Positions 10,187 through 21,229 of a stretch of 51,709 nt of DNA are shown piece after piece. Both the position numbers and the translations under genes were made by a program. The notes beneath the pieces are model-generated. The model was not told the origin of the DNA, searched no databases, and worked only from the letters and a program-made list of their open reading frames with translations. Position 1 is the stretch's first letter. Each line of letters opens with the position of its first letter. Source of the DNA: Welwitschia mirabilis (taxonomy: Eukaryota; Gnetophyta; Gnetopsida; Welwitschiales); assembly GCA_051453625.1 (NCBI GenBank), contig JBOZIK010000001.1:294609553-294661261 (forward strand), written 5' to 3'.

Positions 10187-12250
10187 GTTTTTCTTTTTAC
10201 ACCATAGCTTTTCTATGTACTATTTTCGTTTGGCCAGCTTTTTTAATGTTAGGCTTTTATTTATTTATAAAACTAGGTTCGTTCCTTGCTTTTCTTTGAA
10301 GTAGTAGCTTACTATTTATCATTGTCTCTAATACCAAATCTAACGTTCCATTTCACTGATTTTATATTACTTCACATAAAAAGAAACATGTAAATAATAT
10401 GTTAGGAATAATAAGAATAATAAGAAAAAATTTAGCAAAAGGTAGACTTTATTATTAGAAGCAGTGGATTACATTCCTTATCATTTACTAACAGCCCTGG
10501 ACTAGTGTTCAAAGGTAAAAATGTGAACTACAACTTAAGTTCCCCTCCTGAGACCCTTATTAATTATTCAAGGTTGTCATCGGTTACATCGACCCAGTCT
10601 ATCCACCCTCACTTAACATCATAGGATTTTATAATATAAATGAAAGGACACAGTTTTACATATTTGGATCACACACATTCATAACAACTTATTAATCATA
10701 ATCATTTAGTGCCTTAACAACTTATTTTACAAATAGTAAATTTGGAACATTACAATGCAAGTCATGTTCAGTTGAAGCCATTATACATGAAGAACATGTT
10801 TTGCTTTAGTGCTCTCAAACTTCTTTATTAAGAGTAAAATGGGATATAATTGTAGATAGTTTCTTTGCTTTGTTTTAACTACCTCCACTCTATAGTGCTC
10901 ATTATTTTGAGGTTGTGATTAGATTATTTTGACTTGTAACTTTTTTTGTTTCATAGATTCTATGGGTCTTTACAAATGTAATAAAAGTTCTTCAATTTTT
11001 TTGGTCATATTTTATTTTCTTTTTTTCAAACAAGAATTGAAAATAATAACTATATGATATTTAACTTGGTATTATAACATTTTATCACTCTGATTAGCAC
11101 AACTAATTATTATTTCATACTACATTNNNNNNNNNNACTACATTATTACATATCTATGTATGGTAGCAAAATTAATTTAATAATTATACGTAACCATGCA
11201 CAACAAATTCTTCTTTTAAACATGACCTAAAATATTTATTAGATATGTCTTTTTTGGTTTAAAAAAATAAATTGACTTCTAATGTGTCCTTAAAGACAAT
11301 AGTTATAGCATATAATGCTTTAATTAAAGAGAAAAATCATTTCTAATGAAATACTACTAATCCAACATGAAAATTTAACATTCCATCTCAAAACAACAAT
11401 TTTTACAATAGTAAAGTATTTGAAGGCGGTATTAAACCATCAACAAATTTTTAAAGCAAACAATTTGTTTTGTCCTTTTATTATATTTTCTATTCTTTGT
11501 TTATTTCTTTCTTTATTTATTTTCTTATTATTACAAAATAAAAATCCAAGAATTTCCAACTCAAAAATCCTTACACACTTTATGTTTCTAAGATGTATTA
11601 AGATAAAACCACTCCAACTATTTTTAGTTGAGGCAGATCTAATGTTCTACCTATTTAAGTAGTTATTCTCGAATTCTGTGAATCAAAAGGCATAGACTAT
11701 TCATCCAAGTTGCAGGTGTTAGTCTTATTGCAAGAAGAAATCTATTTGAAAGAACATTTTTCTCAAGTACATATAAATCCTAACTATGAAGGATTTTTTT
11801 CATGATGTTTTATAATCCTAGAATTAGTCAAAATACTATTGCATAATAGCATGTAAGATTAATGTGTTTTAAAATAAACTTACTTAATGTAAGCAAATGT
11901 CATTTTATATAAGGTATAGGCTAGACCATACTACTTTAATTTGTAATGATATTCCTAGTAGAAGGAAGTAGTGATAACTTATCAATAAATTTTGCAAATT
12001 CAATATCACATACACAAGGTTAAGGGGTGGGATTGTTAAGGTAAATAGCGACTAGAGAAAAGAGGATAAAATAACCTCAATAGAGCCCAAACATTACAAA
12101 GTGATCCCTTGATCCACTTGGACAAAACTAAAGCACACACAAATCACATCCCCCAAGATAATTGCCTTAGGTAAAAAAAATAACTTCATGGTGGATCTTA
12201 TTAAACTAATAACAAAACCCCACCACATAGATGATGTTATTTTTAAAACC
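10187..12250. other. No recognised gene; AT-rich, with a 10-N gap
   Basis: No coding relic could be supported here. A 10-base N gap lies at 11127-11136, flanked on both sides by ACTACATT, so the true gap may be nil. A purine tract AAGGGGTGGGAT followed by TGTTAAGG at 12022-12041 has the look of a polypurine tract and LTR start, but no element could be traced from it. Confidence 0.5.
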
Positions 12251-12459
12251 TACTACATTACATTAAAGTGGAACTAAATTTGCACTAGAGTAATTTATGC
12301 CAAAATCCAATTTCATGTATGTAACATTCTAGTACCTAGCTTTAATTCTACATTTATAAATAAAGAATATGATCTCAAAAAGAAGAATTCCCCAATATTT
12401 CTAAAAAGAATGGATAATGTTGTCATCATTGAGAACACTAAAGGAAAACACAATAGGCT

Positions 12460-13680
12460 TGTTATGATGAGAAAGTTTGAAAGAATGAAATCAAGTCCAA
12501 ATCTATCTAGCAAAAGAAAATTTCTAAAAATCATGGTTGAATGAATCATTTGCTTGAAAAATAGCACATCGAGAATTCTAAACACCTAAGAAATTTAGTA
12601 TTTTACCAATGTGAAGTCCTTGATGAATCAAACACTAAAATAAGAATTGATGTTGTGAAGAGTCCTTAGAACTTCATATTGTTTAAAAATCTTTCTGCCA
12701 CTAAGTATTCTCTAGTTGAACATTCCATTTTATATTCAAAGTCGAATAGTGTAAATCTTTCAATTAAATCAAAGAATTAGCTTTATACACACTTAAAAAT
12801 GAAAAAGAGAGCCATTAGGTAAAATCCACTTTCATGTCCTGGAATTCTACTGTGTGCTTGAGGAGGATTGAAGTGAGAGAGAGTGCCCTTAATGTTTTTA
12901 AATATGAGAATGTATTACCTTTGAAACCAACATTTAAGCTTGAGTGATGCCAAGAAGTAGCTAAATTTCCATTGCAATTAGAGAATAATTGATGGATGTG
13001 AAGAAGATTGTAATTTGTAGGGCTTATGAAAAAGATTATGATTTGCAAACTTGATGGCTTTATTCTCAAACTATTCAACTAAGAAACTAGAATTCCATGT
13101 AAGAATACACACCCACTCAATGAAATGTGCATTAGATTAGCTAGACCTGCATAGATATGCTTTCGTTGAAGGAATCCTTTTAATCAATTCTAGTAGTTGC
13201 AAATTTATTTGAAGAAATAAGAACCTGTAACTTCTTACATTCCTCCACTAATGATTCAACTACTCCAATGGTTGTTCTCCCACTTGTGAACTTTTCCTAT
13301 ATCTAAAATTTTATGCTTCAAAATGATCTTGCAAGCTTCTTGGCTTTCATGATAATAAGAAACCCATTTAGAAGAAAAAATAATGCTCTACTACTGAATA
13401 GAAGGAAAACCTAAACCATCATTTTCCTTGCTAAAAAAAATAGGTACTATAAGCCAATTATTGAAAAGCCTTGTTATTATTTGTATCTCCTAAAAAGAAG
13501 TTCCTTAAAATCTCACCAATTCTTTAGAACTAAGTGTTAGAAGAATCGATGGAGGAGAAGTAATACATAAGGATAGAGCTTGAAATATGATTAATAATTA
13601 TAAATTAATGTGTCAAGTATAAAGGTTTATAGCCCTACTTCAAGATCTTATATTTGATATTTTCCATTACATTATGTCAT
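12460..13680 (-). pseudogene. LINE ORF2 C-terminal region with zf-RVT-like segment
   Basis: After the RT core the minus strand reads ILRNFFLGDTNNNKAF near 13,520 and, after a frameshift, FFSKENDGLGFPSIQ near 13,410. These match the plant LINE signature 'ilrnFLWgg...k..l..W...c.PK..GGLG'. Near 12,560-12,470 comes CAIFQANDSFNHDF then KFSFAR.IW, matching 'C.lC...esi.HLFf.C.fa..iW' of the RT-associated zinc-binding domain, with the second and last Cys and the Leu after His lost. This domain is thought to help bind template RNA. The 13,240-12,600 part between is too decayed to read with confidence. Confidence 0.65.
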
Positions 13681-14880
13681 AAAACAATAAGGGTGAAAAC
13701 TAGAGCAAGTGGAATACCCTAACAAAAGAAAATAAACCTATGCAAGAGAGCCATTTAATGATAAAATTATAAGTTCACAAGGGTATTTGAGAGAAACTAG
13801 ATCTAATAACTTAGGTTAATTAATATTATCTCTTAAATCTCTATAGTAAATATTAATGTAATTCATGAGGCTATTGAAGTTATCCCTATTCTTATTAAGA
13901 ATGAAAAAAGTATCATGAGCATAACTAACTATCTAGTAAATAATTCTTACCTCTAGGCAGACCTATGCCTTTCAATATCTTTAATTCACTATTATTTTTG
14001 ACAAGGGCCCCAAGAGTCTTTGCTATAATAATGAAAAGATAGGAAGCAAGATAGCATCCCTTTTGAACTTATCTTTAATGCTTAATCAATTTAGAAAGGC
14101 TGTTTCCGCTACATATGATAAAAGAGGAATTTGCTAGAAGCATATCAATATGGCGCTTAAAAGCTTTACTTAGATTATAATACTTAATAACATTTTTTAA
14201 AAAAGGATAAATCAAGCTTGTCATGTGCCTTAGAAAAACCAATCTTGAGAAGAATAGTTGTTTGATTTGATAAAGGGCACTAAGGCATACATGCAATGGT
14301 TATTACTAGATTATCCAAAATGTTTATACCTTGAACAAATCTAGTTTGCTCTTTATCGATGAGAATCATTAGAAAGGTCTTAAATTTATTTGCAATAGCT
14401 TTAACCGCATTTTTGTAAATAACATTTAATGGAGTGAAATAATTCTAGTTTTTGATATTATTGCTCTCAGTATATCTAGGAAGAATCTTCATTCTATTAG
14501 CATTGATAGCTCTACTAAAAGAACCATTATGAAAAGCTCATAAAATGGGATAAATTTTCTTTAAAATTGCTATGAAAAGCTCATTCATCCCCAAGGATTT
14601 ATTATTTGAAAGTTACTTGATAGCATCAGAAGGGTATCTTTGGACAAAGGATTAACATCATAAAAAATATAACTACTAAAGGAAATAATAGCTCATAGAC
14701 ATTGGTTGATTGCATGTAGATTAATGTCATCTTTAGTGAAGACCTCCAAATAGTAATCATATAAGGCTTGTGGAATATCTTATTTGGATCTAAAATATGG
14801 TGATTAACCTAAACAACTTAAAATTTTGAAGACGAATACCTCCCTTTAAGAAATTGAAAGAATCCTTTAGTAGCTTGATC
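13600..14880 (-). pseudogene. LINE reverse transcriptase, decayed (YAHD in place of YADD)
   Basis: The blocks of a plant L1 reverse transcriptase appear in order on the minus strand. NKSLGMNELFIAILKKIYPI (near 14,600) stands for 'KsPGpDGf...FfkkfW'. NVIYKNAVKAIANKFKT (near 14,415) stands for 'NvvYKiiaKvianRlk'. IDKEQTRFVQGINILDNLVI (near 14,350) stands for 'QtaFv.gr.IlDnvli'. DLSFLKNVIKYYNL (near 14,190) stands for 'W.FL..vl...Gf', SVQKGCYLASYLF (near 14,050) stands for 'gvrQGcPLSPyLF', and YAHDTFFIL (13,923 downward) stands for 'YADDt.if'. The catalytic YADD Asp has changed to His, a single G-to-C change at the codon's first base. This and the stops mean the enzyme is dead. Confidence 0.85.
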
Positions 14881-15299
14881 ACCTATTCAAAGCCATAAAA
14901 GACAAGCTCAAAGATGAGCTTCTATAGTTTCATAATGAGCCATGATATCCAAGTTATACTTAGCAACTTGAATATGTTTAAAATTAACATCAATAACTTC
15001 ACCTCCATCAATAGTATTTTGGAAAAAGAATATTTACCTAACGATAGTGGATTTATGATGAAACATTTAAGAGGCTATCATTTTTATTACATGTTTAGAA
15101 AAACATTAGAGAAAGTTGCAATTATGGATCCACTAATATATCTAATCATCCTTTCCAACATGTTTTAAAGAAATGTTTTAGATTTGCATTAGTAACCTAC
15201 ATAAGAAACTACTATGCAAAAAGTTTATGTTAAAACTGTAGAGGTCATCAAAAAAGCAGGAATGGTCATAGAAGAAGAAAGATAAAGTAATAGAACAAT

Positions 15300-16050
15300 G
15301 ATTACAAATTAAAAATTAAATAAAGGTATTAATTAATAAAGATGCCTTGTGTAATCTAGAGACAAGATAGGATTTACAATGTCATGCATTATTTTAAGCA
15401 AACGAGATGGAGGTACTAGAATGTAAGAAACTATGATTGGTCTCCACCAAGTTGAATCTACTCTTAAGTTGTAATGAGAGATCAAGCTTACTAATATGTA
15501 GAAGTTTTCTCCTCCTTTTAATTTTATGTTCTAGATTCTCGATCATATTGAAATCATTTATAATAATCTAGGTACATGTGGGAAAATTTTGGCTTAACTA
15601 GTTTTACAAAAAATACCTTCCATTTAAGTTACAAGGGCATAACTAAAATAAAGTATAAAATTCCATTAGCATGACCAATGTGAAACCAAGAATAAAAATA
15701 AAAGATATTAATACTTTAAATAATGGTAAACTTATTTCATTAGCTATGAAGAAGGATCATTGCGTCCCTAATTTCCACTAATGTAATTGAAGGAAACACA
15801 ATGACTATTTAAAAATAACAACTTACCATAAGCTTGAAGACTAAAACATTGAATTTAAACCTTTAAAGAAAAGATAACATGCAAGTTTTTATTGTTGATA
15901 TGATATCAGACTTAATAATTTCTGTGAGGATCAAAGATAATCCATTGAAAAGATGAGGATGAAAAGTTCTAAAATTTAAAATCATTACCTAAGTGCTTAA
16001 CAAATACTTGATTTTCTAGTAAGAGGGTTGGTTTTCTTTTCATTGATTTC
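15300..16050 (-). pseudogene. LINE endonuclease (exonuclease-endonuclease-phosphatase fold), decayed
   Basis: The C-terminal half is readable: IIINDFNMIEN near 15,560 corresponds to the catalytic 'iiGDFNmi' block, with the Gly changed to Asn. ISFA.NNA.HCKSYLVSRLH near 15,400-15,360 corresponds to 'fTW.N.R.g....SRLDrf', in which the conserved Trp is a stop and the Asp is His. The N-terminal part toward 16,050 (for example IIKSDIIST, like 'L.pDIi.lQET') is only suggestive. This enzyme nicks target DNA to prime reverse transcription in active L1 elements. Confidence 0.7.
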
Positions 16051-16369
16051 TCTGTAAACCTTTAGAAAAATTACTAAAAAGAGGATTTTGTCAAGCAATG
16101 AAAGTGCAATATTCCTTTATGGCTTTTTCGTATCCTTTAGTAACTTTATCATTGCCCTTTTATGATCTTTAGGAAACTCATTAAATGTATCATCATTTTG
16201 GAAATTGACATGAATTTTTTAGAGATTATCTTCAATATTCTTTTGCTCAGTGCCTCCTTCCCTTTTAAATTTGATTCTTCATTATCAACATCTTGATGAT
16301 TTGTGAATATCCCTTTCTCATTTAATTCTCTAGTGACTTGTTATGCTAGACTTCTCTCATCTTTGAGCT

Positions 16370-16830
16370 TTGACAGAAGATTTGGGCATTACACCTTTCT
16401 CTGATTTAGATTAAGGAAATAACAGCATCTATCAGGTAAAGAAAGATAAGATATTTTCTACATCATTATCTTCCCTTTTACATTAAAACAGAGAAAATTT
16501 ACTCTTAACTTTTTAATGTCAATCTCAACATACACTCAATGAGTTGGTCTTAGATGAAGTCTTGAGAAAGACTCCATTCCTCTAACTTCACCTAATTGCA
16601 TAGAAAGGATATTCCTATTTTGAGAAAAATGGGCTAGAAGACCTAAAACCCTGATCTAAACTAGCAAGATGCTCTTTATTTCCTTTTCCAAGTCAAAGCA
16701 TTCTTTCCATCATTAAAGGACTAAAAAACAATCAAAATCATCCCAAATAGATTGCTTCTTTATAAAGTCTATTATTGTCTGAGTTTTAAGGCAAAAAGGA
16801 AAACCTCTTTTATCAAATTAGATGCTAGGA
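16370..16830 (-). pseudogene. LINE ORF1 relic, DUF4283-like with zinc-knuckle remnant
   Basis: On the minus strand, RVLGLLAHFSQNRNILSM near 16,630 matches the 'vWIRlpgLP...w....l..ig' stretch of plant L1 ORF1 proteins. VYVEIDIKKLRVNFLCFN near 16,530 matches 'aRvcVeiDl.kpl', and ISYLSLPDRCCYFLNLNQ near 16,440 matches 'YE.lP.fC..Cg.iGH...C'. The knuckle has lost the second Cys, the Gly and the His. ORF1 proteins bind LINE RNA. Order and spacing upstream of the endonuclease fit a plant L1. Confidence 0.65.
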
Positions 16831-16836
16831 TTATTA

Positions 16837-17015
16837 TAATGTTCCTTGGTTCCTAGTTTCTTTTAATCCAATCCTAAAAAATTGTAATAAAAGAAATCCT
16901 GCATGTGAAAAATCTAGTAGGGTTAATCTAATATTCCTTAGTTCCTAGTTTCTTTTAACATCATTCTAGACAACTGTAATAGGAGAAAATATTACTTGTA
17001 AAAAATATATTACAA
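16837..17015. repeat. Two-copy tandem repeat, period about 90 bp
   Basis: A segment containing TTCCTTGGTTCCTAGTTTCT followed by a diverged AT-rich part is repeated once in the same orientation as TTCCTTAGTTCCTAGTTTCT about 92 bp later. It sits just above the LINE ORF1 relic, which is the LINE 5' side. Tandem copies in a LINE 5' region could be promoter-type monomers, but two diverged copies are weak evidence. Confidence 0.55.
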
Positions 17016-17559
17016 AGAGATACATGAAAGTGCTAATAGTCTCATTAAAAATTGTTCTAGAAAATCAAATCAAATCATGTTTTCATCCATGTTTGAGTTG
17101 GTCCCCTTATCAGAAGACTACTTAATTGATGAATCCCTTGGTTTTCATTTCTTCACTTCACCCTTGAAAATGAAAGATGATGATTGAGTTATGCTAAACC
17201 CATAGGATTTACCTTAGGGCTAACCCAACCCTACATATCTCTCTGAAAGGAACCATATGCCACTGCTACAAGAACTAGTAGCCACTGTCATATGATTCTC
17301 AAACCATAATTATTATTGCACAAGTTCCAAATCATAATGCCACATACAATGATGTTAATCTAATTTTAGCAATTATGTTTAACACATGTATTTCTACTAC
17401 CAATTAGTATCAACCATTTACTACATGTGAGTGTATCATTAAATGCATCCTTCACTTATTAATTACTTAATGACATACTAGTATTGAATTCTCACTAAAC
17501 TTGTATTTAATTATTATATGAGAAGAGTATATAAGTATGACAATATTGTATAAAAGAGA
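17016..17559. other. No recognised gene
   Basis: AT-rich sequence between the LINE and the SINE-like copy. No coding relic, LTR or RNA gene was seen. The missing 5' part of the LINE could extend into it. Confidence 0.4.
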
Positions 17560-17755
17560 ATGTTTGACTCAAAACTATGAGTGGTGATACCTTCCCATTA
17601 GGGGTTTAGCCAACATGATACCAAATGAATGATTTAATAATGCTTGAGGCCTTAGAATATGTTATTCAAGTCATTTAAAGATATAAATTCAAAACCTCCA
17701 AAATGGATGATAAGTTTCCTACCAATTGGACTACCATCCCATTAGTAGAAGATTT
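17560..17755 (-). repeat. SINE-like repeat, copy 1 (tRNA-derived, decayed)
   Basis: On the minus strand, TGGGATGGTAGTCCAATTGG near 17,740 resembles a tRNA-type A box and GAGGTTTTGAATTT near 17,690 resembles a B box (GGTTCGAATCC) after CpG loss. The body downstream shares blocks with copies at 36,340-36,650 and 36,900-37,115: the stretch corresponding to AACTCC..TTAGGAGTACAAC and to AACAAATGTTTCTAATTATG on the plus strand. It ends only about 20 bp from the Athila target-site duplication, so the Athila-like element may have inserted at or beside it. Confidence 0.5.
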
Positions 17756-17774
17756 ATAAAGGTGAACATTATAT

Positions 17775-17779
17775 CATCT
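17775..17779. other. Target-site duplication, left copy (CATCT)
   Basis: CATCT directly precedes the 5' LTR and is repeated exactly after the 3' LTR at 35739-35743. Five-base duplications are standard for Ty3-gypsy integration. Confidence 0.85.
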
Positions 17780-19056
17780 TAATGCACTGCCAAATTGCAT
17801 GTACTTGATAGGGTTTTATGAGTTATTTTGTAAGAAATTAAATAAATTTATGCCGAATTTATACTATTTTAAAGAGTTAGAATAAAAGTCATAAAATCAT
17901 ATAAACTTTATCACATTTTGTAAGTATTTGAAGTATTTCACAAACATTGCCTATCTAAAGCAAAGATGATGTAAGCTAGAAGCTAGAATAATTCAAGAAG
18001 TCTTTCAGANNNNNNNNNNNNNNNNNNNNNNNNNNNNNNNNNNNNNNNNNNNNNNNNNNNNNNNNNNNNNNNNNNNNNNNNNNNNNNNNNNNNNNNNNNN
18101 NNNNNNNNNAAGTATTTGAAGTATTTCACAAACATTGCCTATCTAAAGCAAAGATGATGGAAGCTAGAAGCTAGAATAATTCAAGAAGTCTTTCAGAGAT
18201 CCTATCATCCCCTCCATTATCTGAATGACATTTAGGATGACATTGAAATAACTTATCAATTATCATACATTTCATTCATTTCTTTCTCAGGATGAAGCGC
18301 TTTTTCTAGCATGACCATTACACCTTGACCGATGGTTATGTTTTCCTTATTATATAAATAAAACTCCCCTTCGATCCTCTTGGCAATCTTTGATACACCA
18401 GAAATTCTTGTGATAGGAGATCAAATGATAGAAGATCCATCTTAAGCAGTTGCAGAGAGACGCCTTCTTGGTGTTGGGTTTTGCATTCTCCATTGAGATT
18501 TGGCTGCTTTGTAACCTAAATGCTATTTTGATTAATATAAACTCTATTTCTCTTTCATGTCTTTAATACTTTACATACCCCTTATGGTTTATATTTTTTT
18601 TGATTCAATGACAGTTTCACTTACGATATAAGTCTTAAAGGCAACCTTTATTAACGTTTACAATATTATTTTAGGTGCATTTTTAGATTAAATTTAATTA
18701 CATTCTATTTAACTTACTTGATATCTCAAGTTAGTTAGGGTTGATGACAATTTCCTTAGCCGATTTAGGTTATGCAGGTTCAATCTTCCTGATAAGTCGA
18801 TTTGGTAATCGGATAAGTGTTCATCTAGGTTAGATTGCATTCGCATTACATGTTTATTTTCTTGTATTGTTCTTAGGTTTAGGATACAATATTTTCTTCG
18901 AAAATCAATTCTCCTTTTTCTCTCACATGCCTTCAATGGATTTACGACATTTGAGTCACTCCCATCTATACTAGTGTGTCGTATTTAGAACATATTTATT
19001 TGAGATTAATAATATTCGATAAAGGATGAAAAGTTGAAAAATTACACACCGTAACA
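17780..19056 (+). repeat. 5' LTR of Athila-like element (contains artefactual gap duplication)
   Basis: Starts TAATGCACTGCC (the canonical TG has become TA; the 3' LTR has TGATGCACTGCC) and ends ACCGTAACA just before the primer site. It contains TATATAAATA at 18,351-18,360. The apparent length is 1277 bp, but 17922-18009 and 18110-18197 are the same 88 bp on each side of a 100-N gap. Removing one copy and the Ns leaves 1089 bp, close to the 1081 bp of the 3' LTR. It is more A/T-shifted than the 3' LTR at most differing sites. Confidence 0.9.
18010..18109. other. 100-N assembly gap, probably not a real gap
   Basis: The 88 bases before the gap (17922-18009) are repeated after it (18110-18197) with one mismatch (GATGATGTAAGC against GATGATGGAAGC). 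The 3' LTR has this segment once. The contigs therefore overlap and were left unmerged. The true missing sequence is likely zero. Confidence 0.9.
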
Positions 19057-19059
19057 TCT

Positions 19060-19077
19060 TGGCACCATTACTAGGGA
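19060..19077 (+). other. Primer binding site, decayed tRNA-Asp type
   Basis: TGGCACCATTACTAGGGA follows the LTR by three bases. Plant Athila elements use TGGCGCCGTTGCCGGGGA, which is complementary to the 3' end of tRNA-Asp(GUC) plus CCA. The site here differs from that at five positions, all G-to-A or C-to-T. This was where the tRNA primed minus-strand DNA synthesis. Confidence 0.85.
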
Positions 19078-19519
19078 AGGTCACTAAGAAGCACAAGGAT
19101 TGTCATTGCTTAGGTAAGTAGATTAGATTTTAGTTCAAATATTTGTCTATGACGACATTGTATTATTAATTAGGATTGTAGATTTTTATTTTCACAGTTT
19201 TTGGTTTTCATTTTTGAGTTTGTAATAACACTCTACCGTCCCCACTATCATCCAGAGAACATGGAAGATGACCACTAAATAAAAAGTTTATGTTTCTTAG
19301 CCATTAAAAAGTTTAGGGTTTTTTGTCTTTCCCTCTCTCATCCAGATGACAAGGAAGACTACTATCAGTTTTCTGCTCTCTGTTATTTTTTGCAACTCTT
19401 TTTTTCTACATTTTTCATTTTTTCATTTTTACGTTTCTATCGTCCAAGATATTGTCCAGGAGATTTAAAAGATGATGCTTACAGAGAACAAAAATGACTA
19501 AGCATGCTATGATACGGTC
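19078..19519 (+). other. Athila-like 5' leader with three hairpin-motif copies
   Basis: Non-coding leader between the primer site and gag. It holds three copies of a recurring motif (19233-19275, 19328-19366, 19437-19477) that is also in the LTRs and the 3' non-coding region. T-rich runs lie between them. No splice or start signal could be fixed. Confidence 0.6.
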
Positions 19520-20940
19520 AATTTGGGGTTAAAAAAAAAAAATCAGAGAGAAAGCCTACTGATAGAAGAAAATATTAGAGAAGGATTGGTCAACTTCAAA
19601 TTACAGTCATGTACACAATCCCCAGGTGTGTTCAATATCCCTTTTGAGTTCATTTTTTCAAAATCTAATTTCATAAAAGAAAATTTTTTAGAAAATAATT
19701 TAGAAGAAGATAGTCTTAAGATGTCAAACACTATGCAAAAACAAAAATAATTCATAGGGTCTTCAAACCCTTATCCTAATGTAAATCTTACCCTTAAAGA
19801 ACTAATAGCCAATATAAAACATGAAATACAAATTTCTTTTGATTTACCCACAGGAGATGATGTTGAATTGAAAAATTTTAATGCTTATTCCATCTTTAAT
19901 GGAAAAAACAATGAGGATTCCCTCCAAAACATTGCTGACATTTAATAATTAGTTCTTACCTCTGGAAATGGAAATAAAAGAATTAGTGATCGTATCTATA
20001 TGGTCATTTTTCACATTACGTTGAAAGGAAGGGCAAAACTTTGGTTAAGAACTATACCCCACAAGAGTCTAGAAACTTGGAATTATGTCCGAGAACCTTT
20101 CATTAAGAGATTTGTGAGTAAATCAACCATTAGGAAGAGGAAGAAAGAAGTAACCAACTTCCAACAACAACCTAATGAAGATTACACTTCCACATATAAA
20201 CATTTTTTTAATCATAATTCATTCTAATCCAAGAGATGCTTTCACAGGAGAAGAGTTAATGAATTACTTTTAAAGTGGAATAAATAGCCAAATAAAACAA
20301 CTAGTAGATTTCTCTTATAGTGGAAACTTAGTAAACTTAACATTAGAAAATACCTAGAAAACATAAGAAGAACTTGTTGAGGTTAGTCAAACTTGGCCAA
20401 AACTTACACCCAGAGATAACTGCATTGTAGGCCAAATCATCAAAAATTTAAAAGAGGTAAAATAAGAAAAGAAGGTAGATAAAATAAAACCAAAACCCAT
20501 AACTTTGATAAAATATTTTATGAAAACTTTGAAGAACTACACTGAAATGATTCTAGATGTCAAATTAGCAACTGAAAAGAGTGTTTTGCCAAGATGTGAG
20601 TTATGTAAAACTAACTATCACATAACTAAGGATTGTCCATTATTGTCAACCTATAAGGAAAGAATATATAAAGAAGATTTTTCTTTTAATCAAAAATTTT
20701 CAAACTTTCAAAACCAGAGCCAAACTAATTATAACTTAGAATGCATACACAATCTAATTTTCAAACCTTTGACAACAAATTTAAAAATTTTCAAACTAAT
20801 CTTCAAACTTTTAAAACTCGATTTGAAAATTCAAACTTTTAACCAAGTTCATCAAACTTTCAACCAAGTTCATCAAACTTTCAACTTCAAAATGATTCAC
20901 TCAGAAATTCTATAGATGAACCTAAAAAATCTTAAGAAAA
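19520..20940 (+). pseudogene. Athila-like gag (capsid and zinc knuckle), broken
   Basis: The capsid (Retrotrans_gag-like) part runs from about 19,860 to 20,230: NAYSIFNGKNNEDSLQNIAD, then DRIYMVIFHITLKGRAKLWL, WNYVREPFIKRFV and TNFQQQPNEDYTSTYKHF. These match the gypsy pattern 'F.LkgrAk.Wl', 'W......F...F' and 'F.Q...Esl...w..F'. A zinc knuckle of the form C-x2-C-x4-H-x4-C (CELCKTNYHITKDC) is intact at 20595-20636. Between and after these the frame breaks repeatedly, and a low-complexity Phe/Asn/Gln-rich part with tandem NFQPSSS-type repeats follows (about 20,750-20,900). Gag would package the element RNA. The start near 19,520 is uncertain. Confidence 0.82.
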
Positions 20941-21229
20941 GACAAACTTCAACATTGAGAATTTAGTAAATGTCCTCTAACAAACCATGTTAGCAAACTA
21001 AAGGTCACAAATATCATTAGCTATAAAACCTCTACTGAAACCCAACAAAGTAAGAAAAGATTGTAAGGTTGTGACATGAAGTGAAAACAAAATAAACCCT
21101 CCTTCTTATAAAGCTTCAACCTTCCAAAAAAACATTAGGGATGATAAGGGAGAAGAGGACATCGAAATATTAGAAAATAATAATTTTCCTTCTCCCTTAA
21201 ATGGTAAAAGTAAAAATAAATAAGAAATA

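Larger units (their letters stand above)
12250..16900 (-). mobile_element. L1-type plant LINE, nearly full length, inactive
   Basis: On the minus strand the expected L1 order can be read from high to low coordinates: an ORF1 RNA-binding part with a decayed zinc knuckle (about 16,830-16,380), an endonuclease (about 16,050-15,300), reverse transcriptase (about 14,880-13,600), then the C-terminal region and a zinc-binding (zf-RVT-like) segment (about 13,680-12,460). All parts carry many stops and frameshifts. The flanking target-site duplication and the poly(A) end, which would be a T-run at the low-coordinate side, were not found, so the outer limits are approximate. Confidence 0.85.

Noticed and set aside
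12022-12041. Polypurine-like tract followed by TGTTAAGG, as at a copia LTR start
   Set aside because: No RNase H or pol signal could be read upstream and no paired LTR was found; kept only as a remark.
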